Source: Balneolaceae bacterium (GTDB taxonomy: Bacteria > Bacteroidota > Rhodothermia > Balneolales > Balneolaceae). Taken from it: DNA of 64,000 bases. Below the pieces are notes generated by a model. That model searched no databases, was not told the origin of the DNA, and worked only from the letters and a program-made list of their open reading frames with translations. Shown piece after piece: positions 1 to 8,719 of this stretch (positions are counted from its first letter, which is position 1; each line of letters opens with the position of its first letter). The position numbers and the translations under genes were made by a program. The DNA lies in the NCBI GenBank assembly GCA_034521445.1, contig JAXHMM010000003.1:124001-188000 (forward strand). Direction: 5' to 3'.

Positions 1-109
1 GCGGTGCGCGCCTCCCCTTGAGAGTAGGCACTGTGTGATGATATCTACGTAGAAATCCCTATCTTCGAGCGCAAGAAAATCAACCTCTTAAATCGGCGGA
101 ATTGCAGGC

Positions 110-1642
110 ATGAAAGCACGGAGTAGACGCTTTCTGCCGGTTCTCCTGACGCTGTTATTGCTTCAGGCGGGCTGGTGGAATTACGCAAGGGCGTGGCAGC
201 AAACCGGCGAGGCGCAGCATGCATCCCATCCCCATCTCTCTTTGGAGGAGATCTACCGTGACGCCGACGGCGACGGCGCCTCCGACCGTATGGGCGATAC
301 CGTGCGCGTGAGCGGGATGGCCAACGCTCCCAGCGGCGTCTACCACGAGCGCTACCTGCAGATCTATCTGCAGAACGGCGCCACCGGACTCTCCCTCTTT
401 GCCGAGTCCATCGATCGGCCGGTCTCCATGGGCGACAGCCTTGAGGTGCTCGGTGTGGTGCAGGACTACCACGGGCTCCTGGAGCTGGAGGTGCTTGACT
501 ACCGCATCGCAGGACAGGTGCCGCTCGGCAGCCTGCGCACCCTTCCTCTCGACACTGTCTACGCGAATCCCGGGCGTTTTCTCGGCATGCAGGTAGCGGG
601 AACCGCCGTGGTGGTGGGCAAGGGCAACCGCTACAACGGCAAGTACCTGACCCTCGCGCCCGGTGAGTCCGGAAACCGCTCCCTGATGTTTTATGTGACC
701 AACTTCCACCGCAACTACGCCTCCTTCGACTTTGAACGGGTGAGCATAGGTGACCGGGTGCGGGTGGCCGGCGTGGTCAACCGCTACACCGACCCCAACA
801 GGGGCGGTTACATCTACAGCCTTTTTCCGCGAACGACCGACGACTTCGCCTTTACCGGGATTCCGCGCCACTACCTGCTCCTGGGCGCGCTGCTGCTGGG
901 AGGCGTACTGCTGGCAGTGGGTGCCTGGATCGTCTCCCTGCGCCGGCAGGTGCTCAGGAAGACCCGCAGCCTGGAGGAGGCGGTCGACCAACGTGACGCC
1001 CTCTTCCAGGAGATCCATCACCGCGTCAAGAACAACCTGGCGGTCATCTCCGGGCTCATCGACCTGCAGATGGACGGTACCCGGGACGAGTCCGCGCGGC
1101 GGGTGCTGCGCGACAGCCAGAAACGCATACAGTCCATGGCTCTGGTGCACGACAAGCTCTACCGCTCCGATGCCGTCACCGCCATCGGCATGGAGGCCTA
1201 CGTGAGAGACCTGGTGGAGTCCATCCGCCGTACCTTTGCCGAGAGAAAGGGCGACGTGCGCCTGGTACTGGAGGTGGAGGACCTCGATCTTGACATGCGG
1301 CAGGTTATTCCCTGCGGACTGCTGATCAACGAACTGGCGGTCAATGCCTTCAAGCACGCCTTCCTGCCGGAGCACGGGGAGGAGGGGGTGCTGACGATCC
1401 GACTGGAGGAAAGGGACGGGGCGGCGCTGCTTGTCATCTCGGACAACGGTCCCGGTCTGCCGGAGGATTTCGATCTGGCCTCCAGCGATTCCCTCGGCAT
1501 GATACTGGTACAGACTTTCGCCCGGCAGCTTTCGGCCGAGATGGAGGTGAACGGCCGCGATGGGACCGCCTTCCGTTTTACTTTTCCTCTTGAGCAGCAT
1601 GCCTCCGTACCGACCGCACCGGCGGAAACCCCCAGCCGCTAG
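110..1642 (+). CDS. Membrane sensor histidine kinase, HisKA_2 family
   Basis: A 510-aa membrane histidine kinase. Residues 8-24 form a signal anchor. A beta-rich extracytoplasmic region (about 30-245) looks like two OB-fold-like halves with repeated GD-x-V/L-x-V strands. A second membrane segment (about 253-276) and a short helical linker follow. The phospho-acceptor motif EIHHRVKNNL (His303/304) is typical of HisKA_2 kinases. The ATPase domain has the N box (LINELAVNAFKHAF) and a G box (DNGPGLP). No receiver domain is fused. Kinases of this class often signal through a single-domain response regulator, and an orphan one lies at 8271-8642. The pairing is an inference. The ligand is unknown. 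Confidence 0.9.
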   Translation: MKARSRRFLPVLLTLLLLQAGWWNYARAWQQTGEAQHASHPHLSLEEIYRDADGDGASDRMGDTVRVSGMANAPSGVYHERYLQIYLQNGATGLSLFAESIDRPVSMGDSLEVLGVVQDYHGLLELEVLDYRIAGQVPLGSLRTLPLDTVYANPGRFLGMQVAGTAVVVGKGNRYNGKYLTLAPGESGNRSLMFYVTNFHRNYASFDFERVSIGDRVRVAGVVNRYTDPNRGGYIYSLFPRTTDDFAFTGIPRHYLLLGALLLGGVLLAVGAWIVSLRRQVLRKTRSLEEAVDQRDALFQEIHHRVKNNLAVISGLIDLQMDGTRDESARRVLRDSQKRIQSMALVHDKLYRSDAVTAIGMEAYVRDLVESIRRTFAERKGDVRLVLEVEDLDLDMRQVIPCGLLINELAVNAFKHAFLPEHGEEGVLTIRLEERDGAALLVISDNGPGLPEDFDLASSDSLGMILVQTFARQLSAEMEVNGRDGTAFRFTFPLEQHASVPTAPAETPSR

Positions 1643-1660
1643 GCCTCCCTTCCGAGAACG

Positions 1661-2899
1661 CTAGAGCACCTGCGCCCCCTCGCCCTGCGCGATGAGCGAG
1701 GTGTAGCCGTCCAGGCGCTCCTGCACCTTCCCGTCGGTCAGGTCTACCGTGCGTCCCTCCTCCGCCGCAAGGTAGGCCGCCTGCACCAGGCGGGTAATTT
1801 CAAGTCCGTAGGACCAGTCCAGTGTCGCGTCCCGTCCCTCCAGGAATGCCCGGGTCATGTCGTCCAGCTCGCCCACGTAGCCGTACAGATCGGCCTCGTT
1901 GGGCTGCACCGCCATGAGGCCCCTGCTGGCCGTGGCCTTTTCCAGGGCTGTCTCCGCGTCGGCGGCGGCCTCCGCCGCTTCGTCTCCTATGAAGATCTCG
2001 AGGGGTGACTGCAGGGTGTTGATCTCCATGGCGTAGCCCGGTCCAAGTCCCTCCATGGTCAGCCGCAATCCCTGTTTGTCGTACATCCAGGAGTCGGTAA
2101 ACTGTCCCTTGACCCTCTGGCCGGTATCGGGGTTCTCGAAGGTGACGATGCCCGTGCAGAAATCCTCCGCCGGGGTCTCGCTGTAGTCCACCCCGTAGCG
2201 ATCAATCAATTGGTCGCGGTAGGTGGGCTGCCCCCATTTCAGCAGGCTGGTGTCGCACTGCATGGATACGGGACGCAGGAAGGAGGGGTCGCGGCCTGGA
2301 GGCGTGAGGATGTGGCGGGAAACGGCGATGCTGTGGCAGCCCATGTCGGAGAGCACTCCGCCTCCCTGCCTGCGGGGGTCCCAGAACCAGCCGTTATGCG
2401 GGCCGGCGTGCTCCTCGGTGCTTCGCGCCAGGGTCAGGTTGCCCATGGTCTCCATCTGCGGTTCGAGCTGGGCCAGGGCGTTGTTGATGGCGCGCATGAA
2501 GATCTGGTTTTCGAAATAGGAGGTGAGCAGGTCGGCCTTTCCGGCCAGCTCCACCAGCCTCTGCGCCTCGGCCACGGTACGCCCCAGCGGTTTTTCGCAG
2601 ATCACGCCCTTCAGCCCGGCGCCCTTGCGCACCGCCTCGGCGATTTCTTCCATGATCTCCACCCGCACGTAATTGGGCGCCAGGATGGCGACGGCGTCGC
2701 AGTGTTGACAGACCTCCTCCACCGTGTCGTAGACCCTGCAGTCGCCCAGGCCGCTCTTGCGGGCCTTCTCGGCCAGCTCCCCGGCGCCGCCCCGCCGGTA
2801 GACGGCGGTCAGTTCCACGTGGCGTACCTGCTGCATGGCGGTGGCCATGAAATGCGCGATGAATCCGGATCCGATGAATCCAACTCTTAAATGTTCCAT
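1661..2899 (-). CDS. Gfo/Idh/MocA family oxidoreductase
   Basis: A 412-aa NAD(P)-dependent sugar or polyol dehydrogenase-like protein. The N-terminal Rossmann motif is GFIGSGFIA (residues 7-15). The family's EKP motif is at 102-104 (CEKPLG). The catalytic-type Asp/His pair is in LSDMGCHS (D185, H189). There is no Tat or secretion signal, so it is probably cytoplasmic. The substrate cannot be told from sequence. It is convergent with the upstream kinase gene, and the stops are 19 bases apart. It stands alone on its strand. Confidence 0.9.
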   Translation of the reverse strand: MEHLRVGFIGSGFIAHFMATAMQQVRHVELTAVYRRGGAGELAEKARKSGLGDCRVYDTVEEVCQHCDAVAILAPNYVRVEIMEEIAEAVRKGAGLKGVICEKPLGRTVAEAQRLVELAGKADLLTSYFENQIFMRAINNALAQLEPQMETMGNLTLARSTEEHAGPHNGWFWDPRRQGGGVLSDMGCHSIAVSRHILTPPGRDPSFLRPVSMQCDTSLLKWGQPTYRDQLIDRYGVDYSETPAEDFCTGIVTFENPDTGQRVKGQFTDSWMYDKQGLRLTMEGLGPGYAMEINTLQSPLEIFIGDEAAEAAADAETALEKATASRGLMAVQPNEADLYGYVGELDDMTRAFLEGRDATLDWSYGLEITRLVQAAYLAAEEGRTVDLTDGKVQERLDGYTSLIAQGEGAQVL

Positions 2900-2974
2900 A
2901 TAGGGTTTATGCTTTCGGGTTCGGAGGAAGGCGGGGCCTGCCGCCCGGTTCAGAAGAGGATAAGCAAGAGCGGG

Positions 2975-3514
2975 CTAAATTGAAAAGCCGGAGGATAGGT
3001 CGAGCAGGAAGTCCACCTCCCGCTGATCGTCCGGTCGGGGGAGGGAGGTCGAAAAGGAAGGGGAGGCGCCGGACCGGGCGGCTTTCCACAGGCTCAGGTA
3101 CTGGCTGCACCGAAGCGCGCCCTGCCAGGCGTCGGGATTGACGCATTCGCGCGTGGCCAGGAAGGCGGGAGCGCCCGCGCTGCCCTGGCGAAGCCCTACC
3201 GTGTCGGTGGCCACCGCCATGCCCTCGGTCTCCTCGTAGAGGGAGGCGATCCGTTCCGCGCCGGTCTCTCCGTCGAGATGCGCCTCCGCGGCGCGCAGTA
3301 GCCTGCGCTGTACGGGCTTGATGGAGGGACTCATGCGCCGTGCGCACCAGACCGACCAGCGGCGAAGCTCCTTCCGCCGGCCGCCCTCCCGCAGCCAGCG
3401 GAGCAGGGACAGCACGCGGTCGTTTTCCCGGCTGACGGCCCGCCCGCTCTCCCGGTCAAACAGGATCACGGTCTGTCCGTCGGTATGATATTCGTAACGG
3501 TAGGAAGAACTCAT
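2975..3514 (-). CDS. Hypothetical protein
   Basis: A 179-aa hydrophilic, Arg-rich protein with no signal peptide or membrane segment. The start chosen is the ATG giving MSSSYRYEYHTDGQ. A longer frame exists, but its first 19 residues are basic and look like leader sequence. I do not recognise a domain. The middle part (about 60-110) is predicted mainly helical. The gene is divergent from the MFS transporter at 3674. It could be a poorly conserved lineage-specific protein. Codon usage is in line with its neighbours. Confidence 0.55.
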   Translation of the reverse strand: MSSSYRYEYHTDGQTVILFDRESGRAVSRENDRVLSLLRWLREGGRRKELRRWSVWCARRMSPSIKPVQRRLLRAAEAHLDGETGAERIASLYEETEGMAVATDTVGLRQGSAGAPAFLATRECVNPDAWQGALRCSQYLSLWKAARSGASPSFSTSLPRPDDQREVDFLLDLSSGFSI

Positions 3515-3673
3515 GTTTGCTATCTGATGGGTGCTCATCCAAAGGATACGAAGACGGCGCCGGCGGTACAAGTTCCAGGCACCGGCGCACTTGACAATGG
3601 AGCGCGGAGGACGTACCTATGGGATGCCGACCGCGGTCGGCATCGGTCCGCGCCGGCCTTCCCGTTCACCGAC

Positions 3674-4987
3674 ATGCAAGCCATGAACAGCGATTCCGAC
3701 GGAGCCTATTCCCGATCCGCCCTCTTCTCGTGGGCGATGTACGACTGGGCCAACAGCGCCTTCTTCGCGGTTATCCAGACCTTCGTCTTCGCAACCTTTT
3801 TCATCAATGCGGTGGCCGCCGACGAGACGGCCGGCAGTACCCTCTGGGGCAATACCATCAGCCTGGCCGGCCTGCTCATTGCCGTCGGTGGACCATTCCT
3901 GGGCGCCATCGCCGACCAGACGGGCCGGCGCAAACCCTGGATTGCCGCCTTCAGCCTGCTCTGCATCGCAGCCACCGCACTGCTCTGGTATGTGGCCCCG
4001 GGCCAGGAGTACCTGTGGCTTGCGCTGGGACTCATTTTCGCGGGCACCGTGGGTTCGGAGTGCGCCATCATCTTTTACAACGCCATGCTGCCCGACCTGG
4101 CCCCGCAGCGCGTGCTGGGACGCTGGTCGGGCTGGGCGTGGGGACTGGGTTACGCCGGGGGACTGGCCTGCCTGCTGGTGGCCCTCTACGTCTTCATCGA
4201 CGTGGAGCAGGCGCCCTTCGGGCTCGACAGGGCCTCCTCGGAGCACGTGCGCGCCACCTTCCTGCTCACCGCCGCCTGGTACCTGCTCTTCTCCCTGCCG
4301 CTCTTTCTGCGCACCCCCGACACGCCCCGCACGGGGGTTTCCCTGCGCAAGGCTGCCGCCCGCGGCTGGAAACAGCTCCGCACGTCGGTCCGCCAGGTGC
4401 GACAGTACCGCCATATCGTGCGCTTCCTGGTAGCCCGCATGATCTTCATTGACGCCCTCGCCACCGTCTTCGCCTTCGGGGGCATCTACGCCGCGGGCAC
4501 CTTCGAGATGAACGAGACCCAGGTACTGACTTTCGGCATTGGACTCAACCTGACGGCCGGCGTGGGGGCGGCCCTCTTCGCCTGGATTGACGACCGTCTG
4601 GGCAGTCGCCTGACCATTCTGGTCTCCCTGGCCGGGCTCATCGCCATGACCTCCGCCGTGCTACTGGTGGGTACGGAGACCCTCTTCTGGGTGTTCGGGC
4701 TCATCCTGGGCGTATTTGTGGGACCCGTGCAGGCGGCGGGGCGCTCCTGGATGGCGCGGGCCGCGCCCCCGGACCTTCGCAACCAGATGTTCGGGCTCTT
4801 TGCCCTCTCCGGCAAGGTGACCGCTTTCATGGGGCCCTTCCTGGTGGGCTGGCTCACCTGGCTGGCCGGCAGCCAGCGCATCGGCATGAGCGTGATCGTC
4901 GTACTCTTCTGCCTGGGACTTTGGCTGATGCTGGGCGTGCCCGAAGCGGAGCACGCCCTGGCCGAAGGGTCTGCCAATAAAAAATGA
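3674..4987 (+). CDS. MFS transporter, UMF1/Atg22-like
   Basis: An inner-membrane transporter of about 437 aa with 12 predicted membrane helices. The early motif SWAMYDWANSAF is the hallmark of the UMF1 branch of the major facilitator superfamily (related to the yeast vacuole effluxer Atg22). The loop after helix 2 has DQTGRRKPW, the MFS motif A. The open frame extends upstream to 3485, but the first 63 residues are hydrophilic and unlike the family, so the ATG at 3674 (or 3683) is preferred. No clear ribosome-binding site distinguishes them. The substrate is unknown; family members are suspected amino acid or small-molecule exporters. Confidence 0.88.
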   Translation: MQAMNSDSDGAYSRSALFSWAMYDWANSAFFAVIQTFVFATFFINAVAADETAGSTLWGNTISLAGLLIAVGGPFLGAIADQTGRRKPWIAAFSLLCIAATALLWYVAPGQEYLWLALGLIFAGTVGSECAIIFYNAMLPDLAPQRVLGRWSGWAWGLGYAGGLACLLVALYVFIDVEQAPFGLDRASSEHVRATFLLTAAWYLLFSLPLFLRTPDTPRTGVSLRKAAARGWKQLRTSVRQVRQYRHIVRFLVARMIFIDALATVFAFGGIYAAGTFEMNETQVLTFGIGLNLTAGVGAALFAWIDDRLGSRLTILVSLAGLIAMTSAVLLVGTETLFWVFGLILGVFVGPVQAAGRSWMARAAPPDLRNQMFGLFALSGKVTAFMGPFLVGWLTWLAGSQRIGMSVIVVLFCLGLWLMLGVPEAEHALAEGSANKK

Positions 4988-5093
4988 TGAAAAGTTGCTC
5001 CAAAGTGGTAAATTGGCCGGAGTTTCTACGAGACACGGGCCGTGATGGGCAGGTCTCACACATTCAATCCCAACAAATAAACGCGAGCATCAC

Positions 5094-5270
5094 ATGAGCA
5101 GATTCGACGACATCAAAGGACTGGTTGAAGGTTTTGAAGCCGACATGAAGAAATTCTATGGCAAAGGCAACAAGGCCGCCGGCACCCGCGCCCGCAAGGG
5201 ACTGCAGGAGCTGCGCAAACTGGCCCAGGAAGTACGCCTGGAAATCCAGGACATCAAGAACAAGGGCTAG
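5094..5270 (+). CDS. Hc1-like histone H1 family protein
   Basis: A 58-aa basic helical protein starting MSRFDDIKGLVEGFEADM and continuing with KGNKAAGTRARKGLQELRKLAQ. This layout (an acidic helix, then a Lys/Arg-rich helix with AGTRARKGLQ) is typical of the small histone H1/Hc1-like chromatin proteins of Bacteroidota and Chlorobi. It probably binds DNA non-specifically and helps compact the nucleoid. The gene is monocistronic and is followed 24 bases downstream by a strong intrinsic terminator, as expected for an abundant protein. Confidence 0.85.
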   Translation: MSRFDDIKGLVEGFEADMKKFYGKGNKAAGTRARKGLQELRKLAQEVRLEIQDIKNKG

Positions 5271-5294
5271 GCCAACCGTCTTTCCCACGTATTG

Positions 5295-5332
5295 AGCCCC
5301 TGTGCGCCTAACCGCTCGCAGGGGCTTTTTTT
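5295..5332 (+). terminator. Rho-independent terminator after the histone-like gene
   Basis: The hairpin arms are AGCCCCTG (5295-5302) and CAGGGGCT (5319-5326). They enclose a 16-base loop and run directly into a T tract (5326-5332). This is a textbook intrinsic terminator. It separates the histone-like gene from the PH-domain gene pair that starts at 5391. Confidence 0.9.
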
Positions 5333-5390
5333 ATTGGCGAGGTATGGCTATTCTGGAGGCCGGCCGCAATTTTTCAAACTATTTCCGTTC

Positions 5391-5873
5391 ATGAGACCCG
5401 CACCTGAAAACCAACTGCCCCGATCCGCCGTCCGCGCCTGGCGCATCAGCTCCGTGCTGGTGGGCCTGCTCATCCTGATGGTCCCCGTTTTCCTGTGGCT
5501 GCTTGGGTTGGGCGAGGATGGGCCGCCCCGATGGCTGGCCTACGGACTGGCGGGGGCCGTGGCGGTCTGCACGGGGGTGTGGACCCTGCTCATACCTGAA
5601 ATCCGCTGGCGGCGCTGGCGCTACCAGGTAGACGAGCACGAAATCGATCTGCGGCGCGGCGCCATTATTATCAGCCGCACATTGGTACCCGCCAACCGGG
5701 TGCAGCATGTGGACACCCGCCAGGGTCCCATCCTCCGCAATTACGGGCTGGCCGACGTAACCATCTCCACCGCAGCCACCACCCACAAGATTCCCGCCCT
5801 GGACGAGGAAACTGCCGAGCTGGTCCGCGACCGCATATCCCAATTCGCACGACTGGCCCAGGAAGATGTCTGA
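5391..5873 (+). CDS. PH domain-containing membrane protein (YdbS-like, bPH2)
   Basis: A 160-aa membrane protein with two N-terminal membrane helices (about 20-41 and 51-70), then one bacterial PH-like (bPH2) domain. The domain opens YQVDEHEIDLRRGAII and contains the typical RVQHVDTRQGPILR signature. The start is the ATG at 5391; the frame is open upstream as far as 5292, but only over the preceding terminator. Its last eight bases overlap the next gene, which encodes a larger protein of the same family. The pair matches the YdbS/YdbT arrangement found widely in bacteria. Its function is poorly known, and an envelope role is suspected. Confidence 0.88.
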   Translation: MRPAPENQLPRSAVRAWRISSVLVGLLILMVPVFLWLLGLGEDGPPRWLAYGLAGAVAVCTGVWTLLIPEIRWRRWRYQVDEHEIDLRRGAIIISRTLVPANRVQHVDTRQGPILRNYGLADVTISTAATTHKIPALDEETAELVRDRISQFARLAQEDV

Positions 5874-7401
5874 ACCCACCCGACAGCATCCTGTGGCCGC
5901 ACTGGCCAAGGTGGTGGACATCATCCGCCAGAATTTCCTCACCATACTGATAGTGGTTGTGGCAGGGGGGACCAGCGACGAGGCCATCTGGAACCTCGTC
6001 GGTCTGGGCGGCGTGGCCGTGGTGCTGCTGGTCTGGGGCGTGCTCGACTGGCTGCGCTTTACCTACCGGGTGGAAGAGGGCGAGCTGCGCATCCACCAGG
6101 GCGTCTTCGTGCGTAAAAAACTCTACCTGACGCCCGAACGCATACAGGTCATCAACATCACCTCAGGACTGGTGCAGCGCATGTTCGGACTGGTGGCCGT
6201 GGAGGTGAAGACGGCCGGCGCCTCCTCCAAGGAGGCGCGCATCAGCGCCCTGCACCGCGAACAGGCGGAGCAGCTGGAGCACATGCTCCGCAAGAAGGCG
6301 GCTCCCGCCTCGGAAGGAGAGGGTGTCCGGGAGGATTACTTCCCCGGTTCCGACCGCGCCACAGAGGAATCGGGGACCCGCAGCGACATCTACGAGCTGG
6401 GCCTGCGCGATCTGGTGGTCGCCGCCTCCACCTCGGGCAGTTTCGGCGTAGCGCTCTCTATCGTAGGGGGCTTTTTCTCACAGATCGACCAGCTGGTCTC
6501 CGAGGAGCAGATGATGGCCTGGGCGGAACGTTTCACCCCCAACATGCCCTCCACGAACCTGGTGATCCTGGGCGTGGCGGCGGTGATTGCCATCTCCTGG
6601 CTGCTGGCTTTCCTGGGTACCATCATCAAGTATTACGGCTTCCAGGTGGAGGTCAAGGAGGAGGAGCTGGTGATCGTGCACGGGCTTATTGAAAAAAAGC
6701 AGCTTACCATTCCCTACAATCGCATACAGGCCCTCTCCATGCGCGAGGAGCTGCTCCGCCAGCCTTTCGGCTACGTCTCCCTGCACCTGGAAAGCGCAGG
6801 CTACGGCGACCAGGGGAGCAATACCGCCACCCTCTATCCGCTGCTTCCCCGCGAAGATGCGCGCGACTTCATCCGGCGGGTGGTGCCGGAGTTCGATGCG
6901 GACCTGTCCGGGGGACGGGAGGGGCCTCCCCGCCGGGCCATGCGCCGCTACCTGCTACGTATGACCTGGCTGGGCCTGGGTTTCGCACTGCCCTTCTGGT
7001 TCTTCGTACCCTACGGGGGATGGGCCCTCCTGGCACTGCCTCTCGCCTGGCTGCTGGGATGGGCGCAGTACCGCGCGGCCGGCATCGGCGTGCGGGACGG
7101 CAGCCTCGTTATCTGCCGGCGCGTGCTGAGCAAGACTACCGCTGTGGTGAAGAGATACCGCGTGCAGGCCGCCGAACTCAAGCAGAACCCTTTTCAGCGC
7201 AGGCTGCATCTGCTGAGCTGCCAGGTGACGGTGGCTTCGGGGAGCCAGGGACAAAGCTTCAGTGTGCGCGAGCTCGACCGTGAAACGGCTCACCGTTACT
7301 GGCTGTGGTGTAGTTCGGCTACTAAGACTATTAAGTCATCAAAGTCTGAAAGTCTTAAAGTCGGAAAGTCCGAGGTCGGGAAGTCGGAAGTCGGGGGATG
7401 A
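5866..7401 (+). CDS. PH domain-containing membrane protein (YdbT-like, three bPH2 domains)
   Basis: A 511-aa protein carrying three bPH2 modules, each preceded by paired membrane helices. The module starts are near residue 65 (YRVEEGELRIHQGVF), about 262 (FQVEVKEEELVIVHG) and about 408 (GIGVRDGSLVICRR). Each contains a basic signature such as PERIQVINI or YNRIQALSM. It is translationally coupled to the YdbS-like gene (8-base overlap). The C-terminal 25 residues are low-complexity Ser/Lys/Glu/Val. They are encoded by an octamer repeat array that seems to have replaced or extended the original end of the gene. Confidence 0.88.
   Translation: MSEPTRQHPVAALAKVVDIIRQNFLTILIVVVAGGTSDEAIWNLVGLGGVAVVLLVWGVLDWLRFTYRVEEGELRIHQGVFVRKKLYLTPERIQVINITSGLVQRMFGLVAVEVKTAGASSKEARISALHREQAEQLEHMLRKKAAPASEGEGVREDYFPGSDRATEESGTRSDIYELGLRDLVVAASTSGSFGVALSIVGGFFSQIDQLVSEEQMMAWAERFTPNMPSTNLVILGVAAVIAISWLLAFLGTIIKYYGFQVEVKEEELVIVHGLIEKKQLTIPYNRIQALSMREELLRQPFGYVSLHLESAGYGDQGSNTATLYPLLPREDARDFIRRVVPEFDADLSGGREGPPRRAMRRYLLRMTWLGLGFALPFWFFVPYGGWALLALPLAWLLGWAQYRAAGIGVRDGSLVICRRVLSKTTAVVKRYRVQAAELKQNPFQRRLHLLSCQVTVASGSQGQSFSVRELDRETAHRYWLWCSSATKTIKSSKSESLKVGKSEVGKSEVGG
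7321..7396. repeat. Degenerate octamer repeat array (GACTTTNN family), copy 1
   Basis: On the minus strand the segment reads as successive units such as GACTTTCC, GACTTTAA, GACTTTCA and GACTTTGA, with decayed units at both edges (for example GACTTCCC). It lies at the junction of two convergent genes and forms the last codons of the plus-strand gene. A second array of the same unit is at 57330-57418. It has no spacers, so it is not a CRISPR. Confidence 0.8.
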
Positions 7402-7403
7402 TC

Positions 7404-7889
7404 CTAGGGGGTGAATAGGTAGTCGTAGGTGATCAGCGTGACCGCCCCGTAGGTCATGTGCAGCAGGAGCAAGGCGTAGGGCACACCGGCTCCCCATCTC
7501 CGGCCCATCATGCCCGGATCTGATAGGGCTCGTCCCTCGCCGATGTGCGGGTGGTTCTGAGAGAGGGTGCCCATGATCACGCCCACAAAAATACCGTGGG
7601 CGAATCCCCACAGCAGTCCAGCGGGCCAGTCCGGATGCACGCCCATGGCGGTCAGCAGGAAGACGTAGAGCACGCCCCATCCCGCGCCGGCCACCAGGTG
7701 GAGCACGACGCCCAGTCCGTAGACGCCACCCCGGTTGGAGGGGTCCACAAACCGGGAACCCAGCAGGTAGGGAATGTCGATCTTGACGCCCATGCCGCCC
7801 AGCAGGTAGATGAGAAGGGTGAGTATGAAAGCGCCCGCAAGTCCCGACAGGGCGCCGATGAACAGGTTGGCTTCCATGGCCATTTCCAT
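7404..7889 (-). CDS. Hypothetical multi-pass membrane protein
   Basis: A 161-aa hydrophobic protein with about four membrane helices (residues 8-33, 55-82, 85-110 and 135-158) and a short loop rich in His and Asn (SQNHPHIGEG, about 111-120). The start is supported by a good GGAGG ribosome-binding site seven bases upstream. The stop lies two bases from the stop of the convergent PH-domain gene. I do not recognise the family; it looks like a conserved small membrane protein of unknown role. Confidence 0.7.
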   Translation of the reverse strand: MEMAMEANLFIGALSGLAGAFILTLLIYLLGGMGVKIDIPYLLGSRFVDPSNRGGVYGLGVVLHLVAGAGWGVLYVFLLTAMGVHPDWPAGLLWGFAHGIFVGVIMGTLSQNHPHIGEGRALSDPGMMGRRWGAGVPYALLLLHMTYGAVTLITYDYLFTP

Positions 7890-7938
7890 AGGGAACCTCC
7901 GTTTTTTCGGTTTGGAAGGATGCGGGCTTGCCGCGGGG

Positions 7939-8136
7939 CTACTCCTCGTAGGAGAGCTTCACCTCAAAACGCATGGTGCGGGTGTCGTGAAGCGCGATGT
8001 GGTCTTCCGTGTCGATATTGGGCACGTCCAGGTTGGACACCTCGCAGCTGCACTCCTCGTTGAGGTATTCGCTCACTTTGCCGGCGATAAAACGTTCAAG
8101 CTGTGAGCGCGAGAGGGTTTTAAGCTTGTTGCTCAT
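7939..8136 (-). CDS. Small hypothetical protein
   Basis: A 65-aa soluble protein beginning MSNKLKTLSRSQLERFIAGK and ending in alternating charged beta strands (RTMRFEVKLSYEE). It has two cysteines close together (CSC, about residues 29-31). It precedes the small membrane-protein gene on the same strand with a 49-base gap, so the two may be co-transcribed. No domain is recognised. Confidence 0.6.
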   Translation of the reverse strand: MSNKLKTLSRSQLERFIAGKVSEYLNEECSCEVSNLDVPNIDTEDHIALHDTRTMRFEVKLSYEE

Positions 8137-8270
8137 AATGGAAGAACGATTGACTTCGGGTCTCCGTGATGCGGCATGGTAACGACAATAAATGCAGAAG
8201 GAAGCTAATTTTCAAAAGAGGGTGCCCCTGAGCGTCTGGCACAGCCGGACTTGCAGGCGTCCCGTTCCGA

Positions 8271-8642
8271 TCAGGCAAAGGCCTTCTGGATGGATCGCTC
8301 CAGGTCGCTCATCTGAATGGGTTTGACCAGGTAATCGATGAAATGGGTTTTTTTGGCCCGGCTGAGGTTGTACTGGTCGGAATTGCCGGTGATGTAGATG
8401 ACGGGCACTTCGGACCATTCCCGGATGGTCTGCATGGCAGCGATGCCGTCGATTTCGTCCTTGAGCTGAATGTCCATCAGGATAAGGTCGGGCTTCAGCT
8501 CACGGGTGGTTTCGATGGCTTTGGCGCCGGTGATCACCTTGTTGATCACCTTGTGGTTGAGCTTCATGATCATGCGCTCAAGCACCATCGATATAATCAT
8601 GTCGTCCTCGACAATGAGGATTTTTCTGGACTCGTCCATCAT
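8271..8642 (-). CDS. Single-domain response regulator (CheY-like)
   Basis: A 123-aa stand-alone receiver domain. The acidic pocket is E12-D13-D14 (IVEDD), the phospho-acceptor is Asp57 (LILMDIQL), the switch threonine is T85 (VIYITGN) and the conserved lysine is K107 (YLVKP). No output domain is fused. Receivers of this type with an IQLKDEIDGI motif are common partners of HisKA_2/HWE kinases. A kinase of that class is at 110-1642, but genes on both strands separate the two, so the link is an inference. Confidence 0.92.
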   Translation of the reverse strand: MMDESRKILIVEDDMIISMVLERMIMKLNHKVINKVITGAKAIETTRELKPDLILMDIQLKDEIDGIAAMQTIREWSEVPVIYITGNSDQYNLSRAKKTHFIDYLVKPIQMSDLERSIQKAFA

Positions 8643-8719
8643 CCATTATGACCGTTTTGCAACCTTTGTTCAGGGGCTGAAAAGAGCAATTCGTAACCAA
8701 TAAAGTAAAAAAAAGGGGA

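Noticed and set aside
155-1600. Long minus-strand open frame opposite the kinase gene
   Set aside because: It is a shadow of the high-GC kinase gene, with no domain and a composition dominated by His, Gln and Val.
3485-3673. N-terminal 63-residue extension of the MFS transporter
   Set aside because: It is hydrophilic, not family-like, and overlaps the divergent gene start.
7321-7396. Octamer arrays considered as a CRISPR
   Set aside because: Units are eight bases and directly joined, with no spacers and no cas genes.
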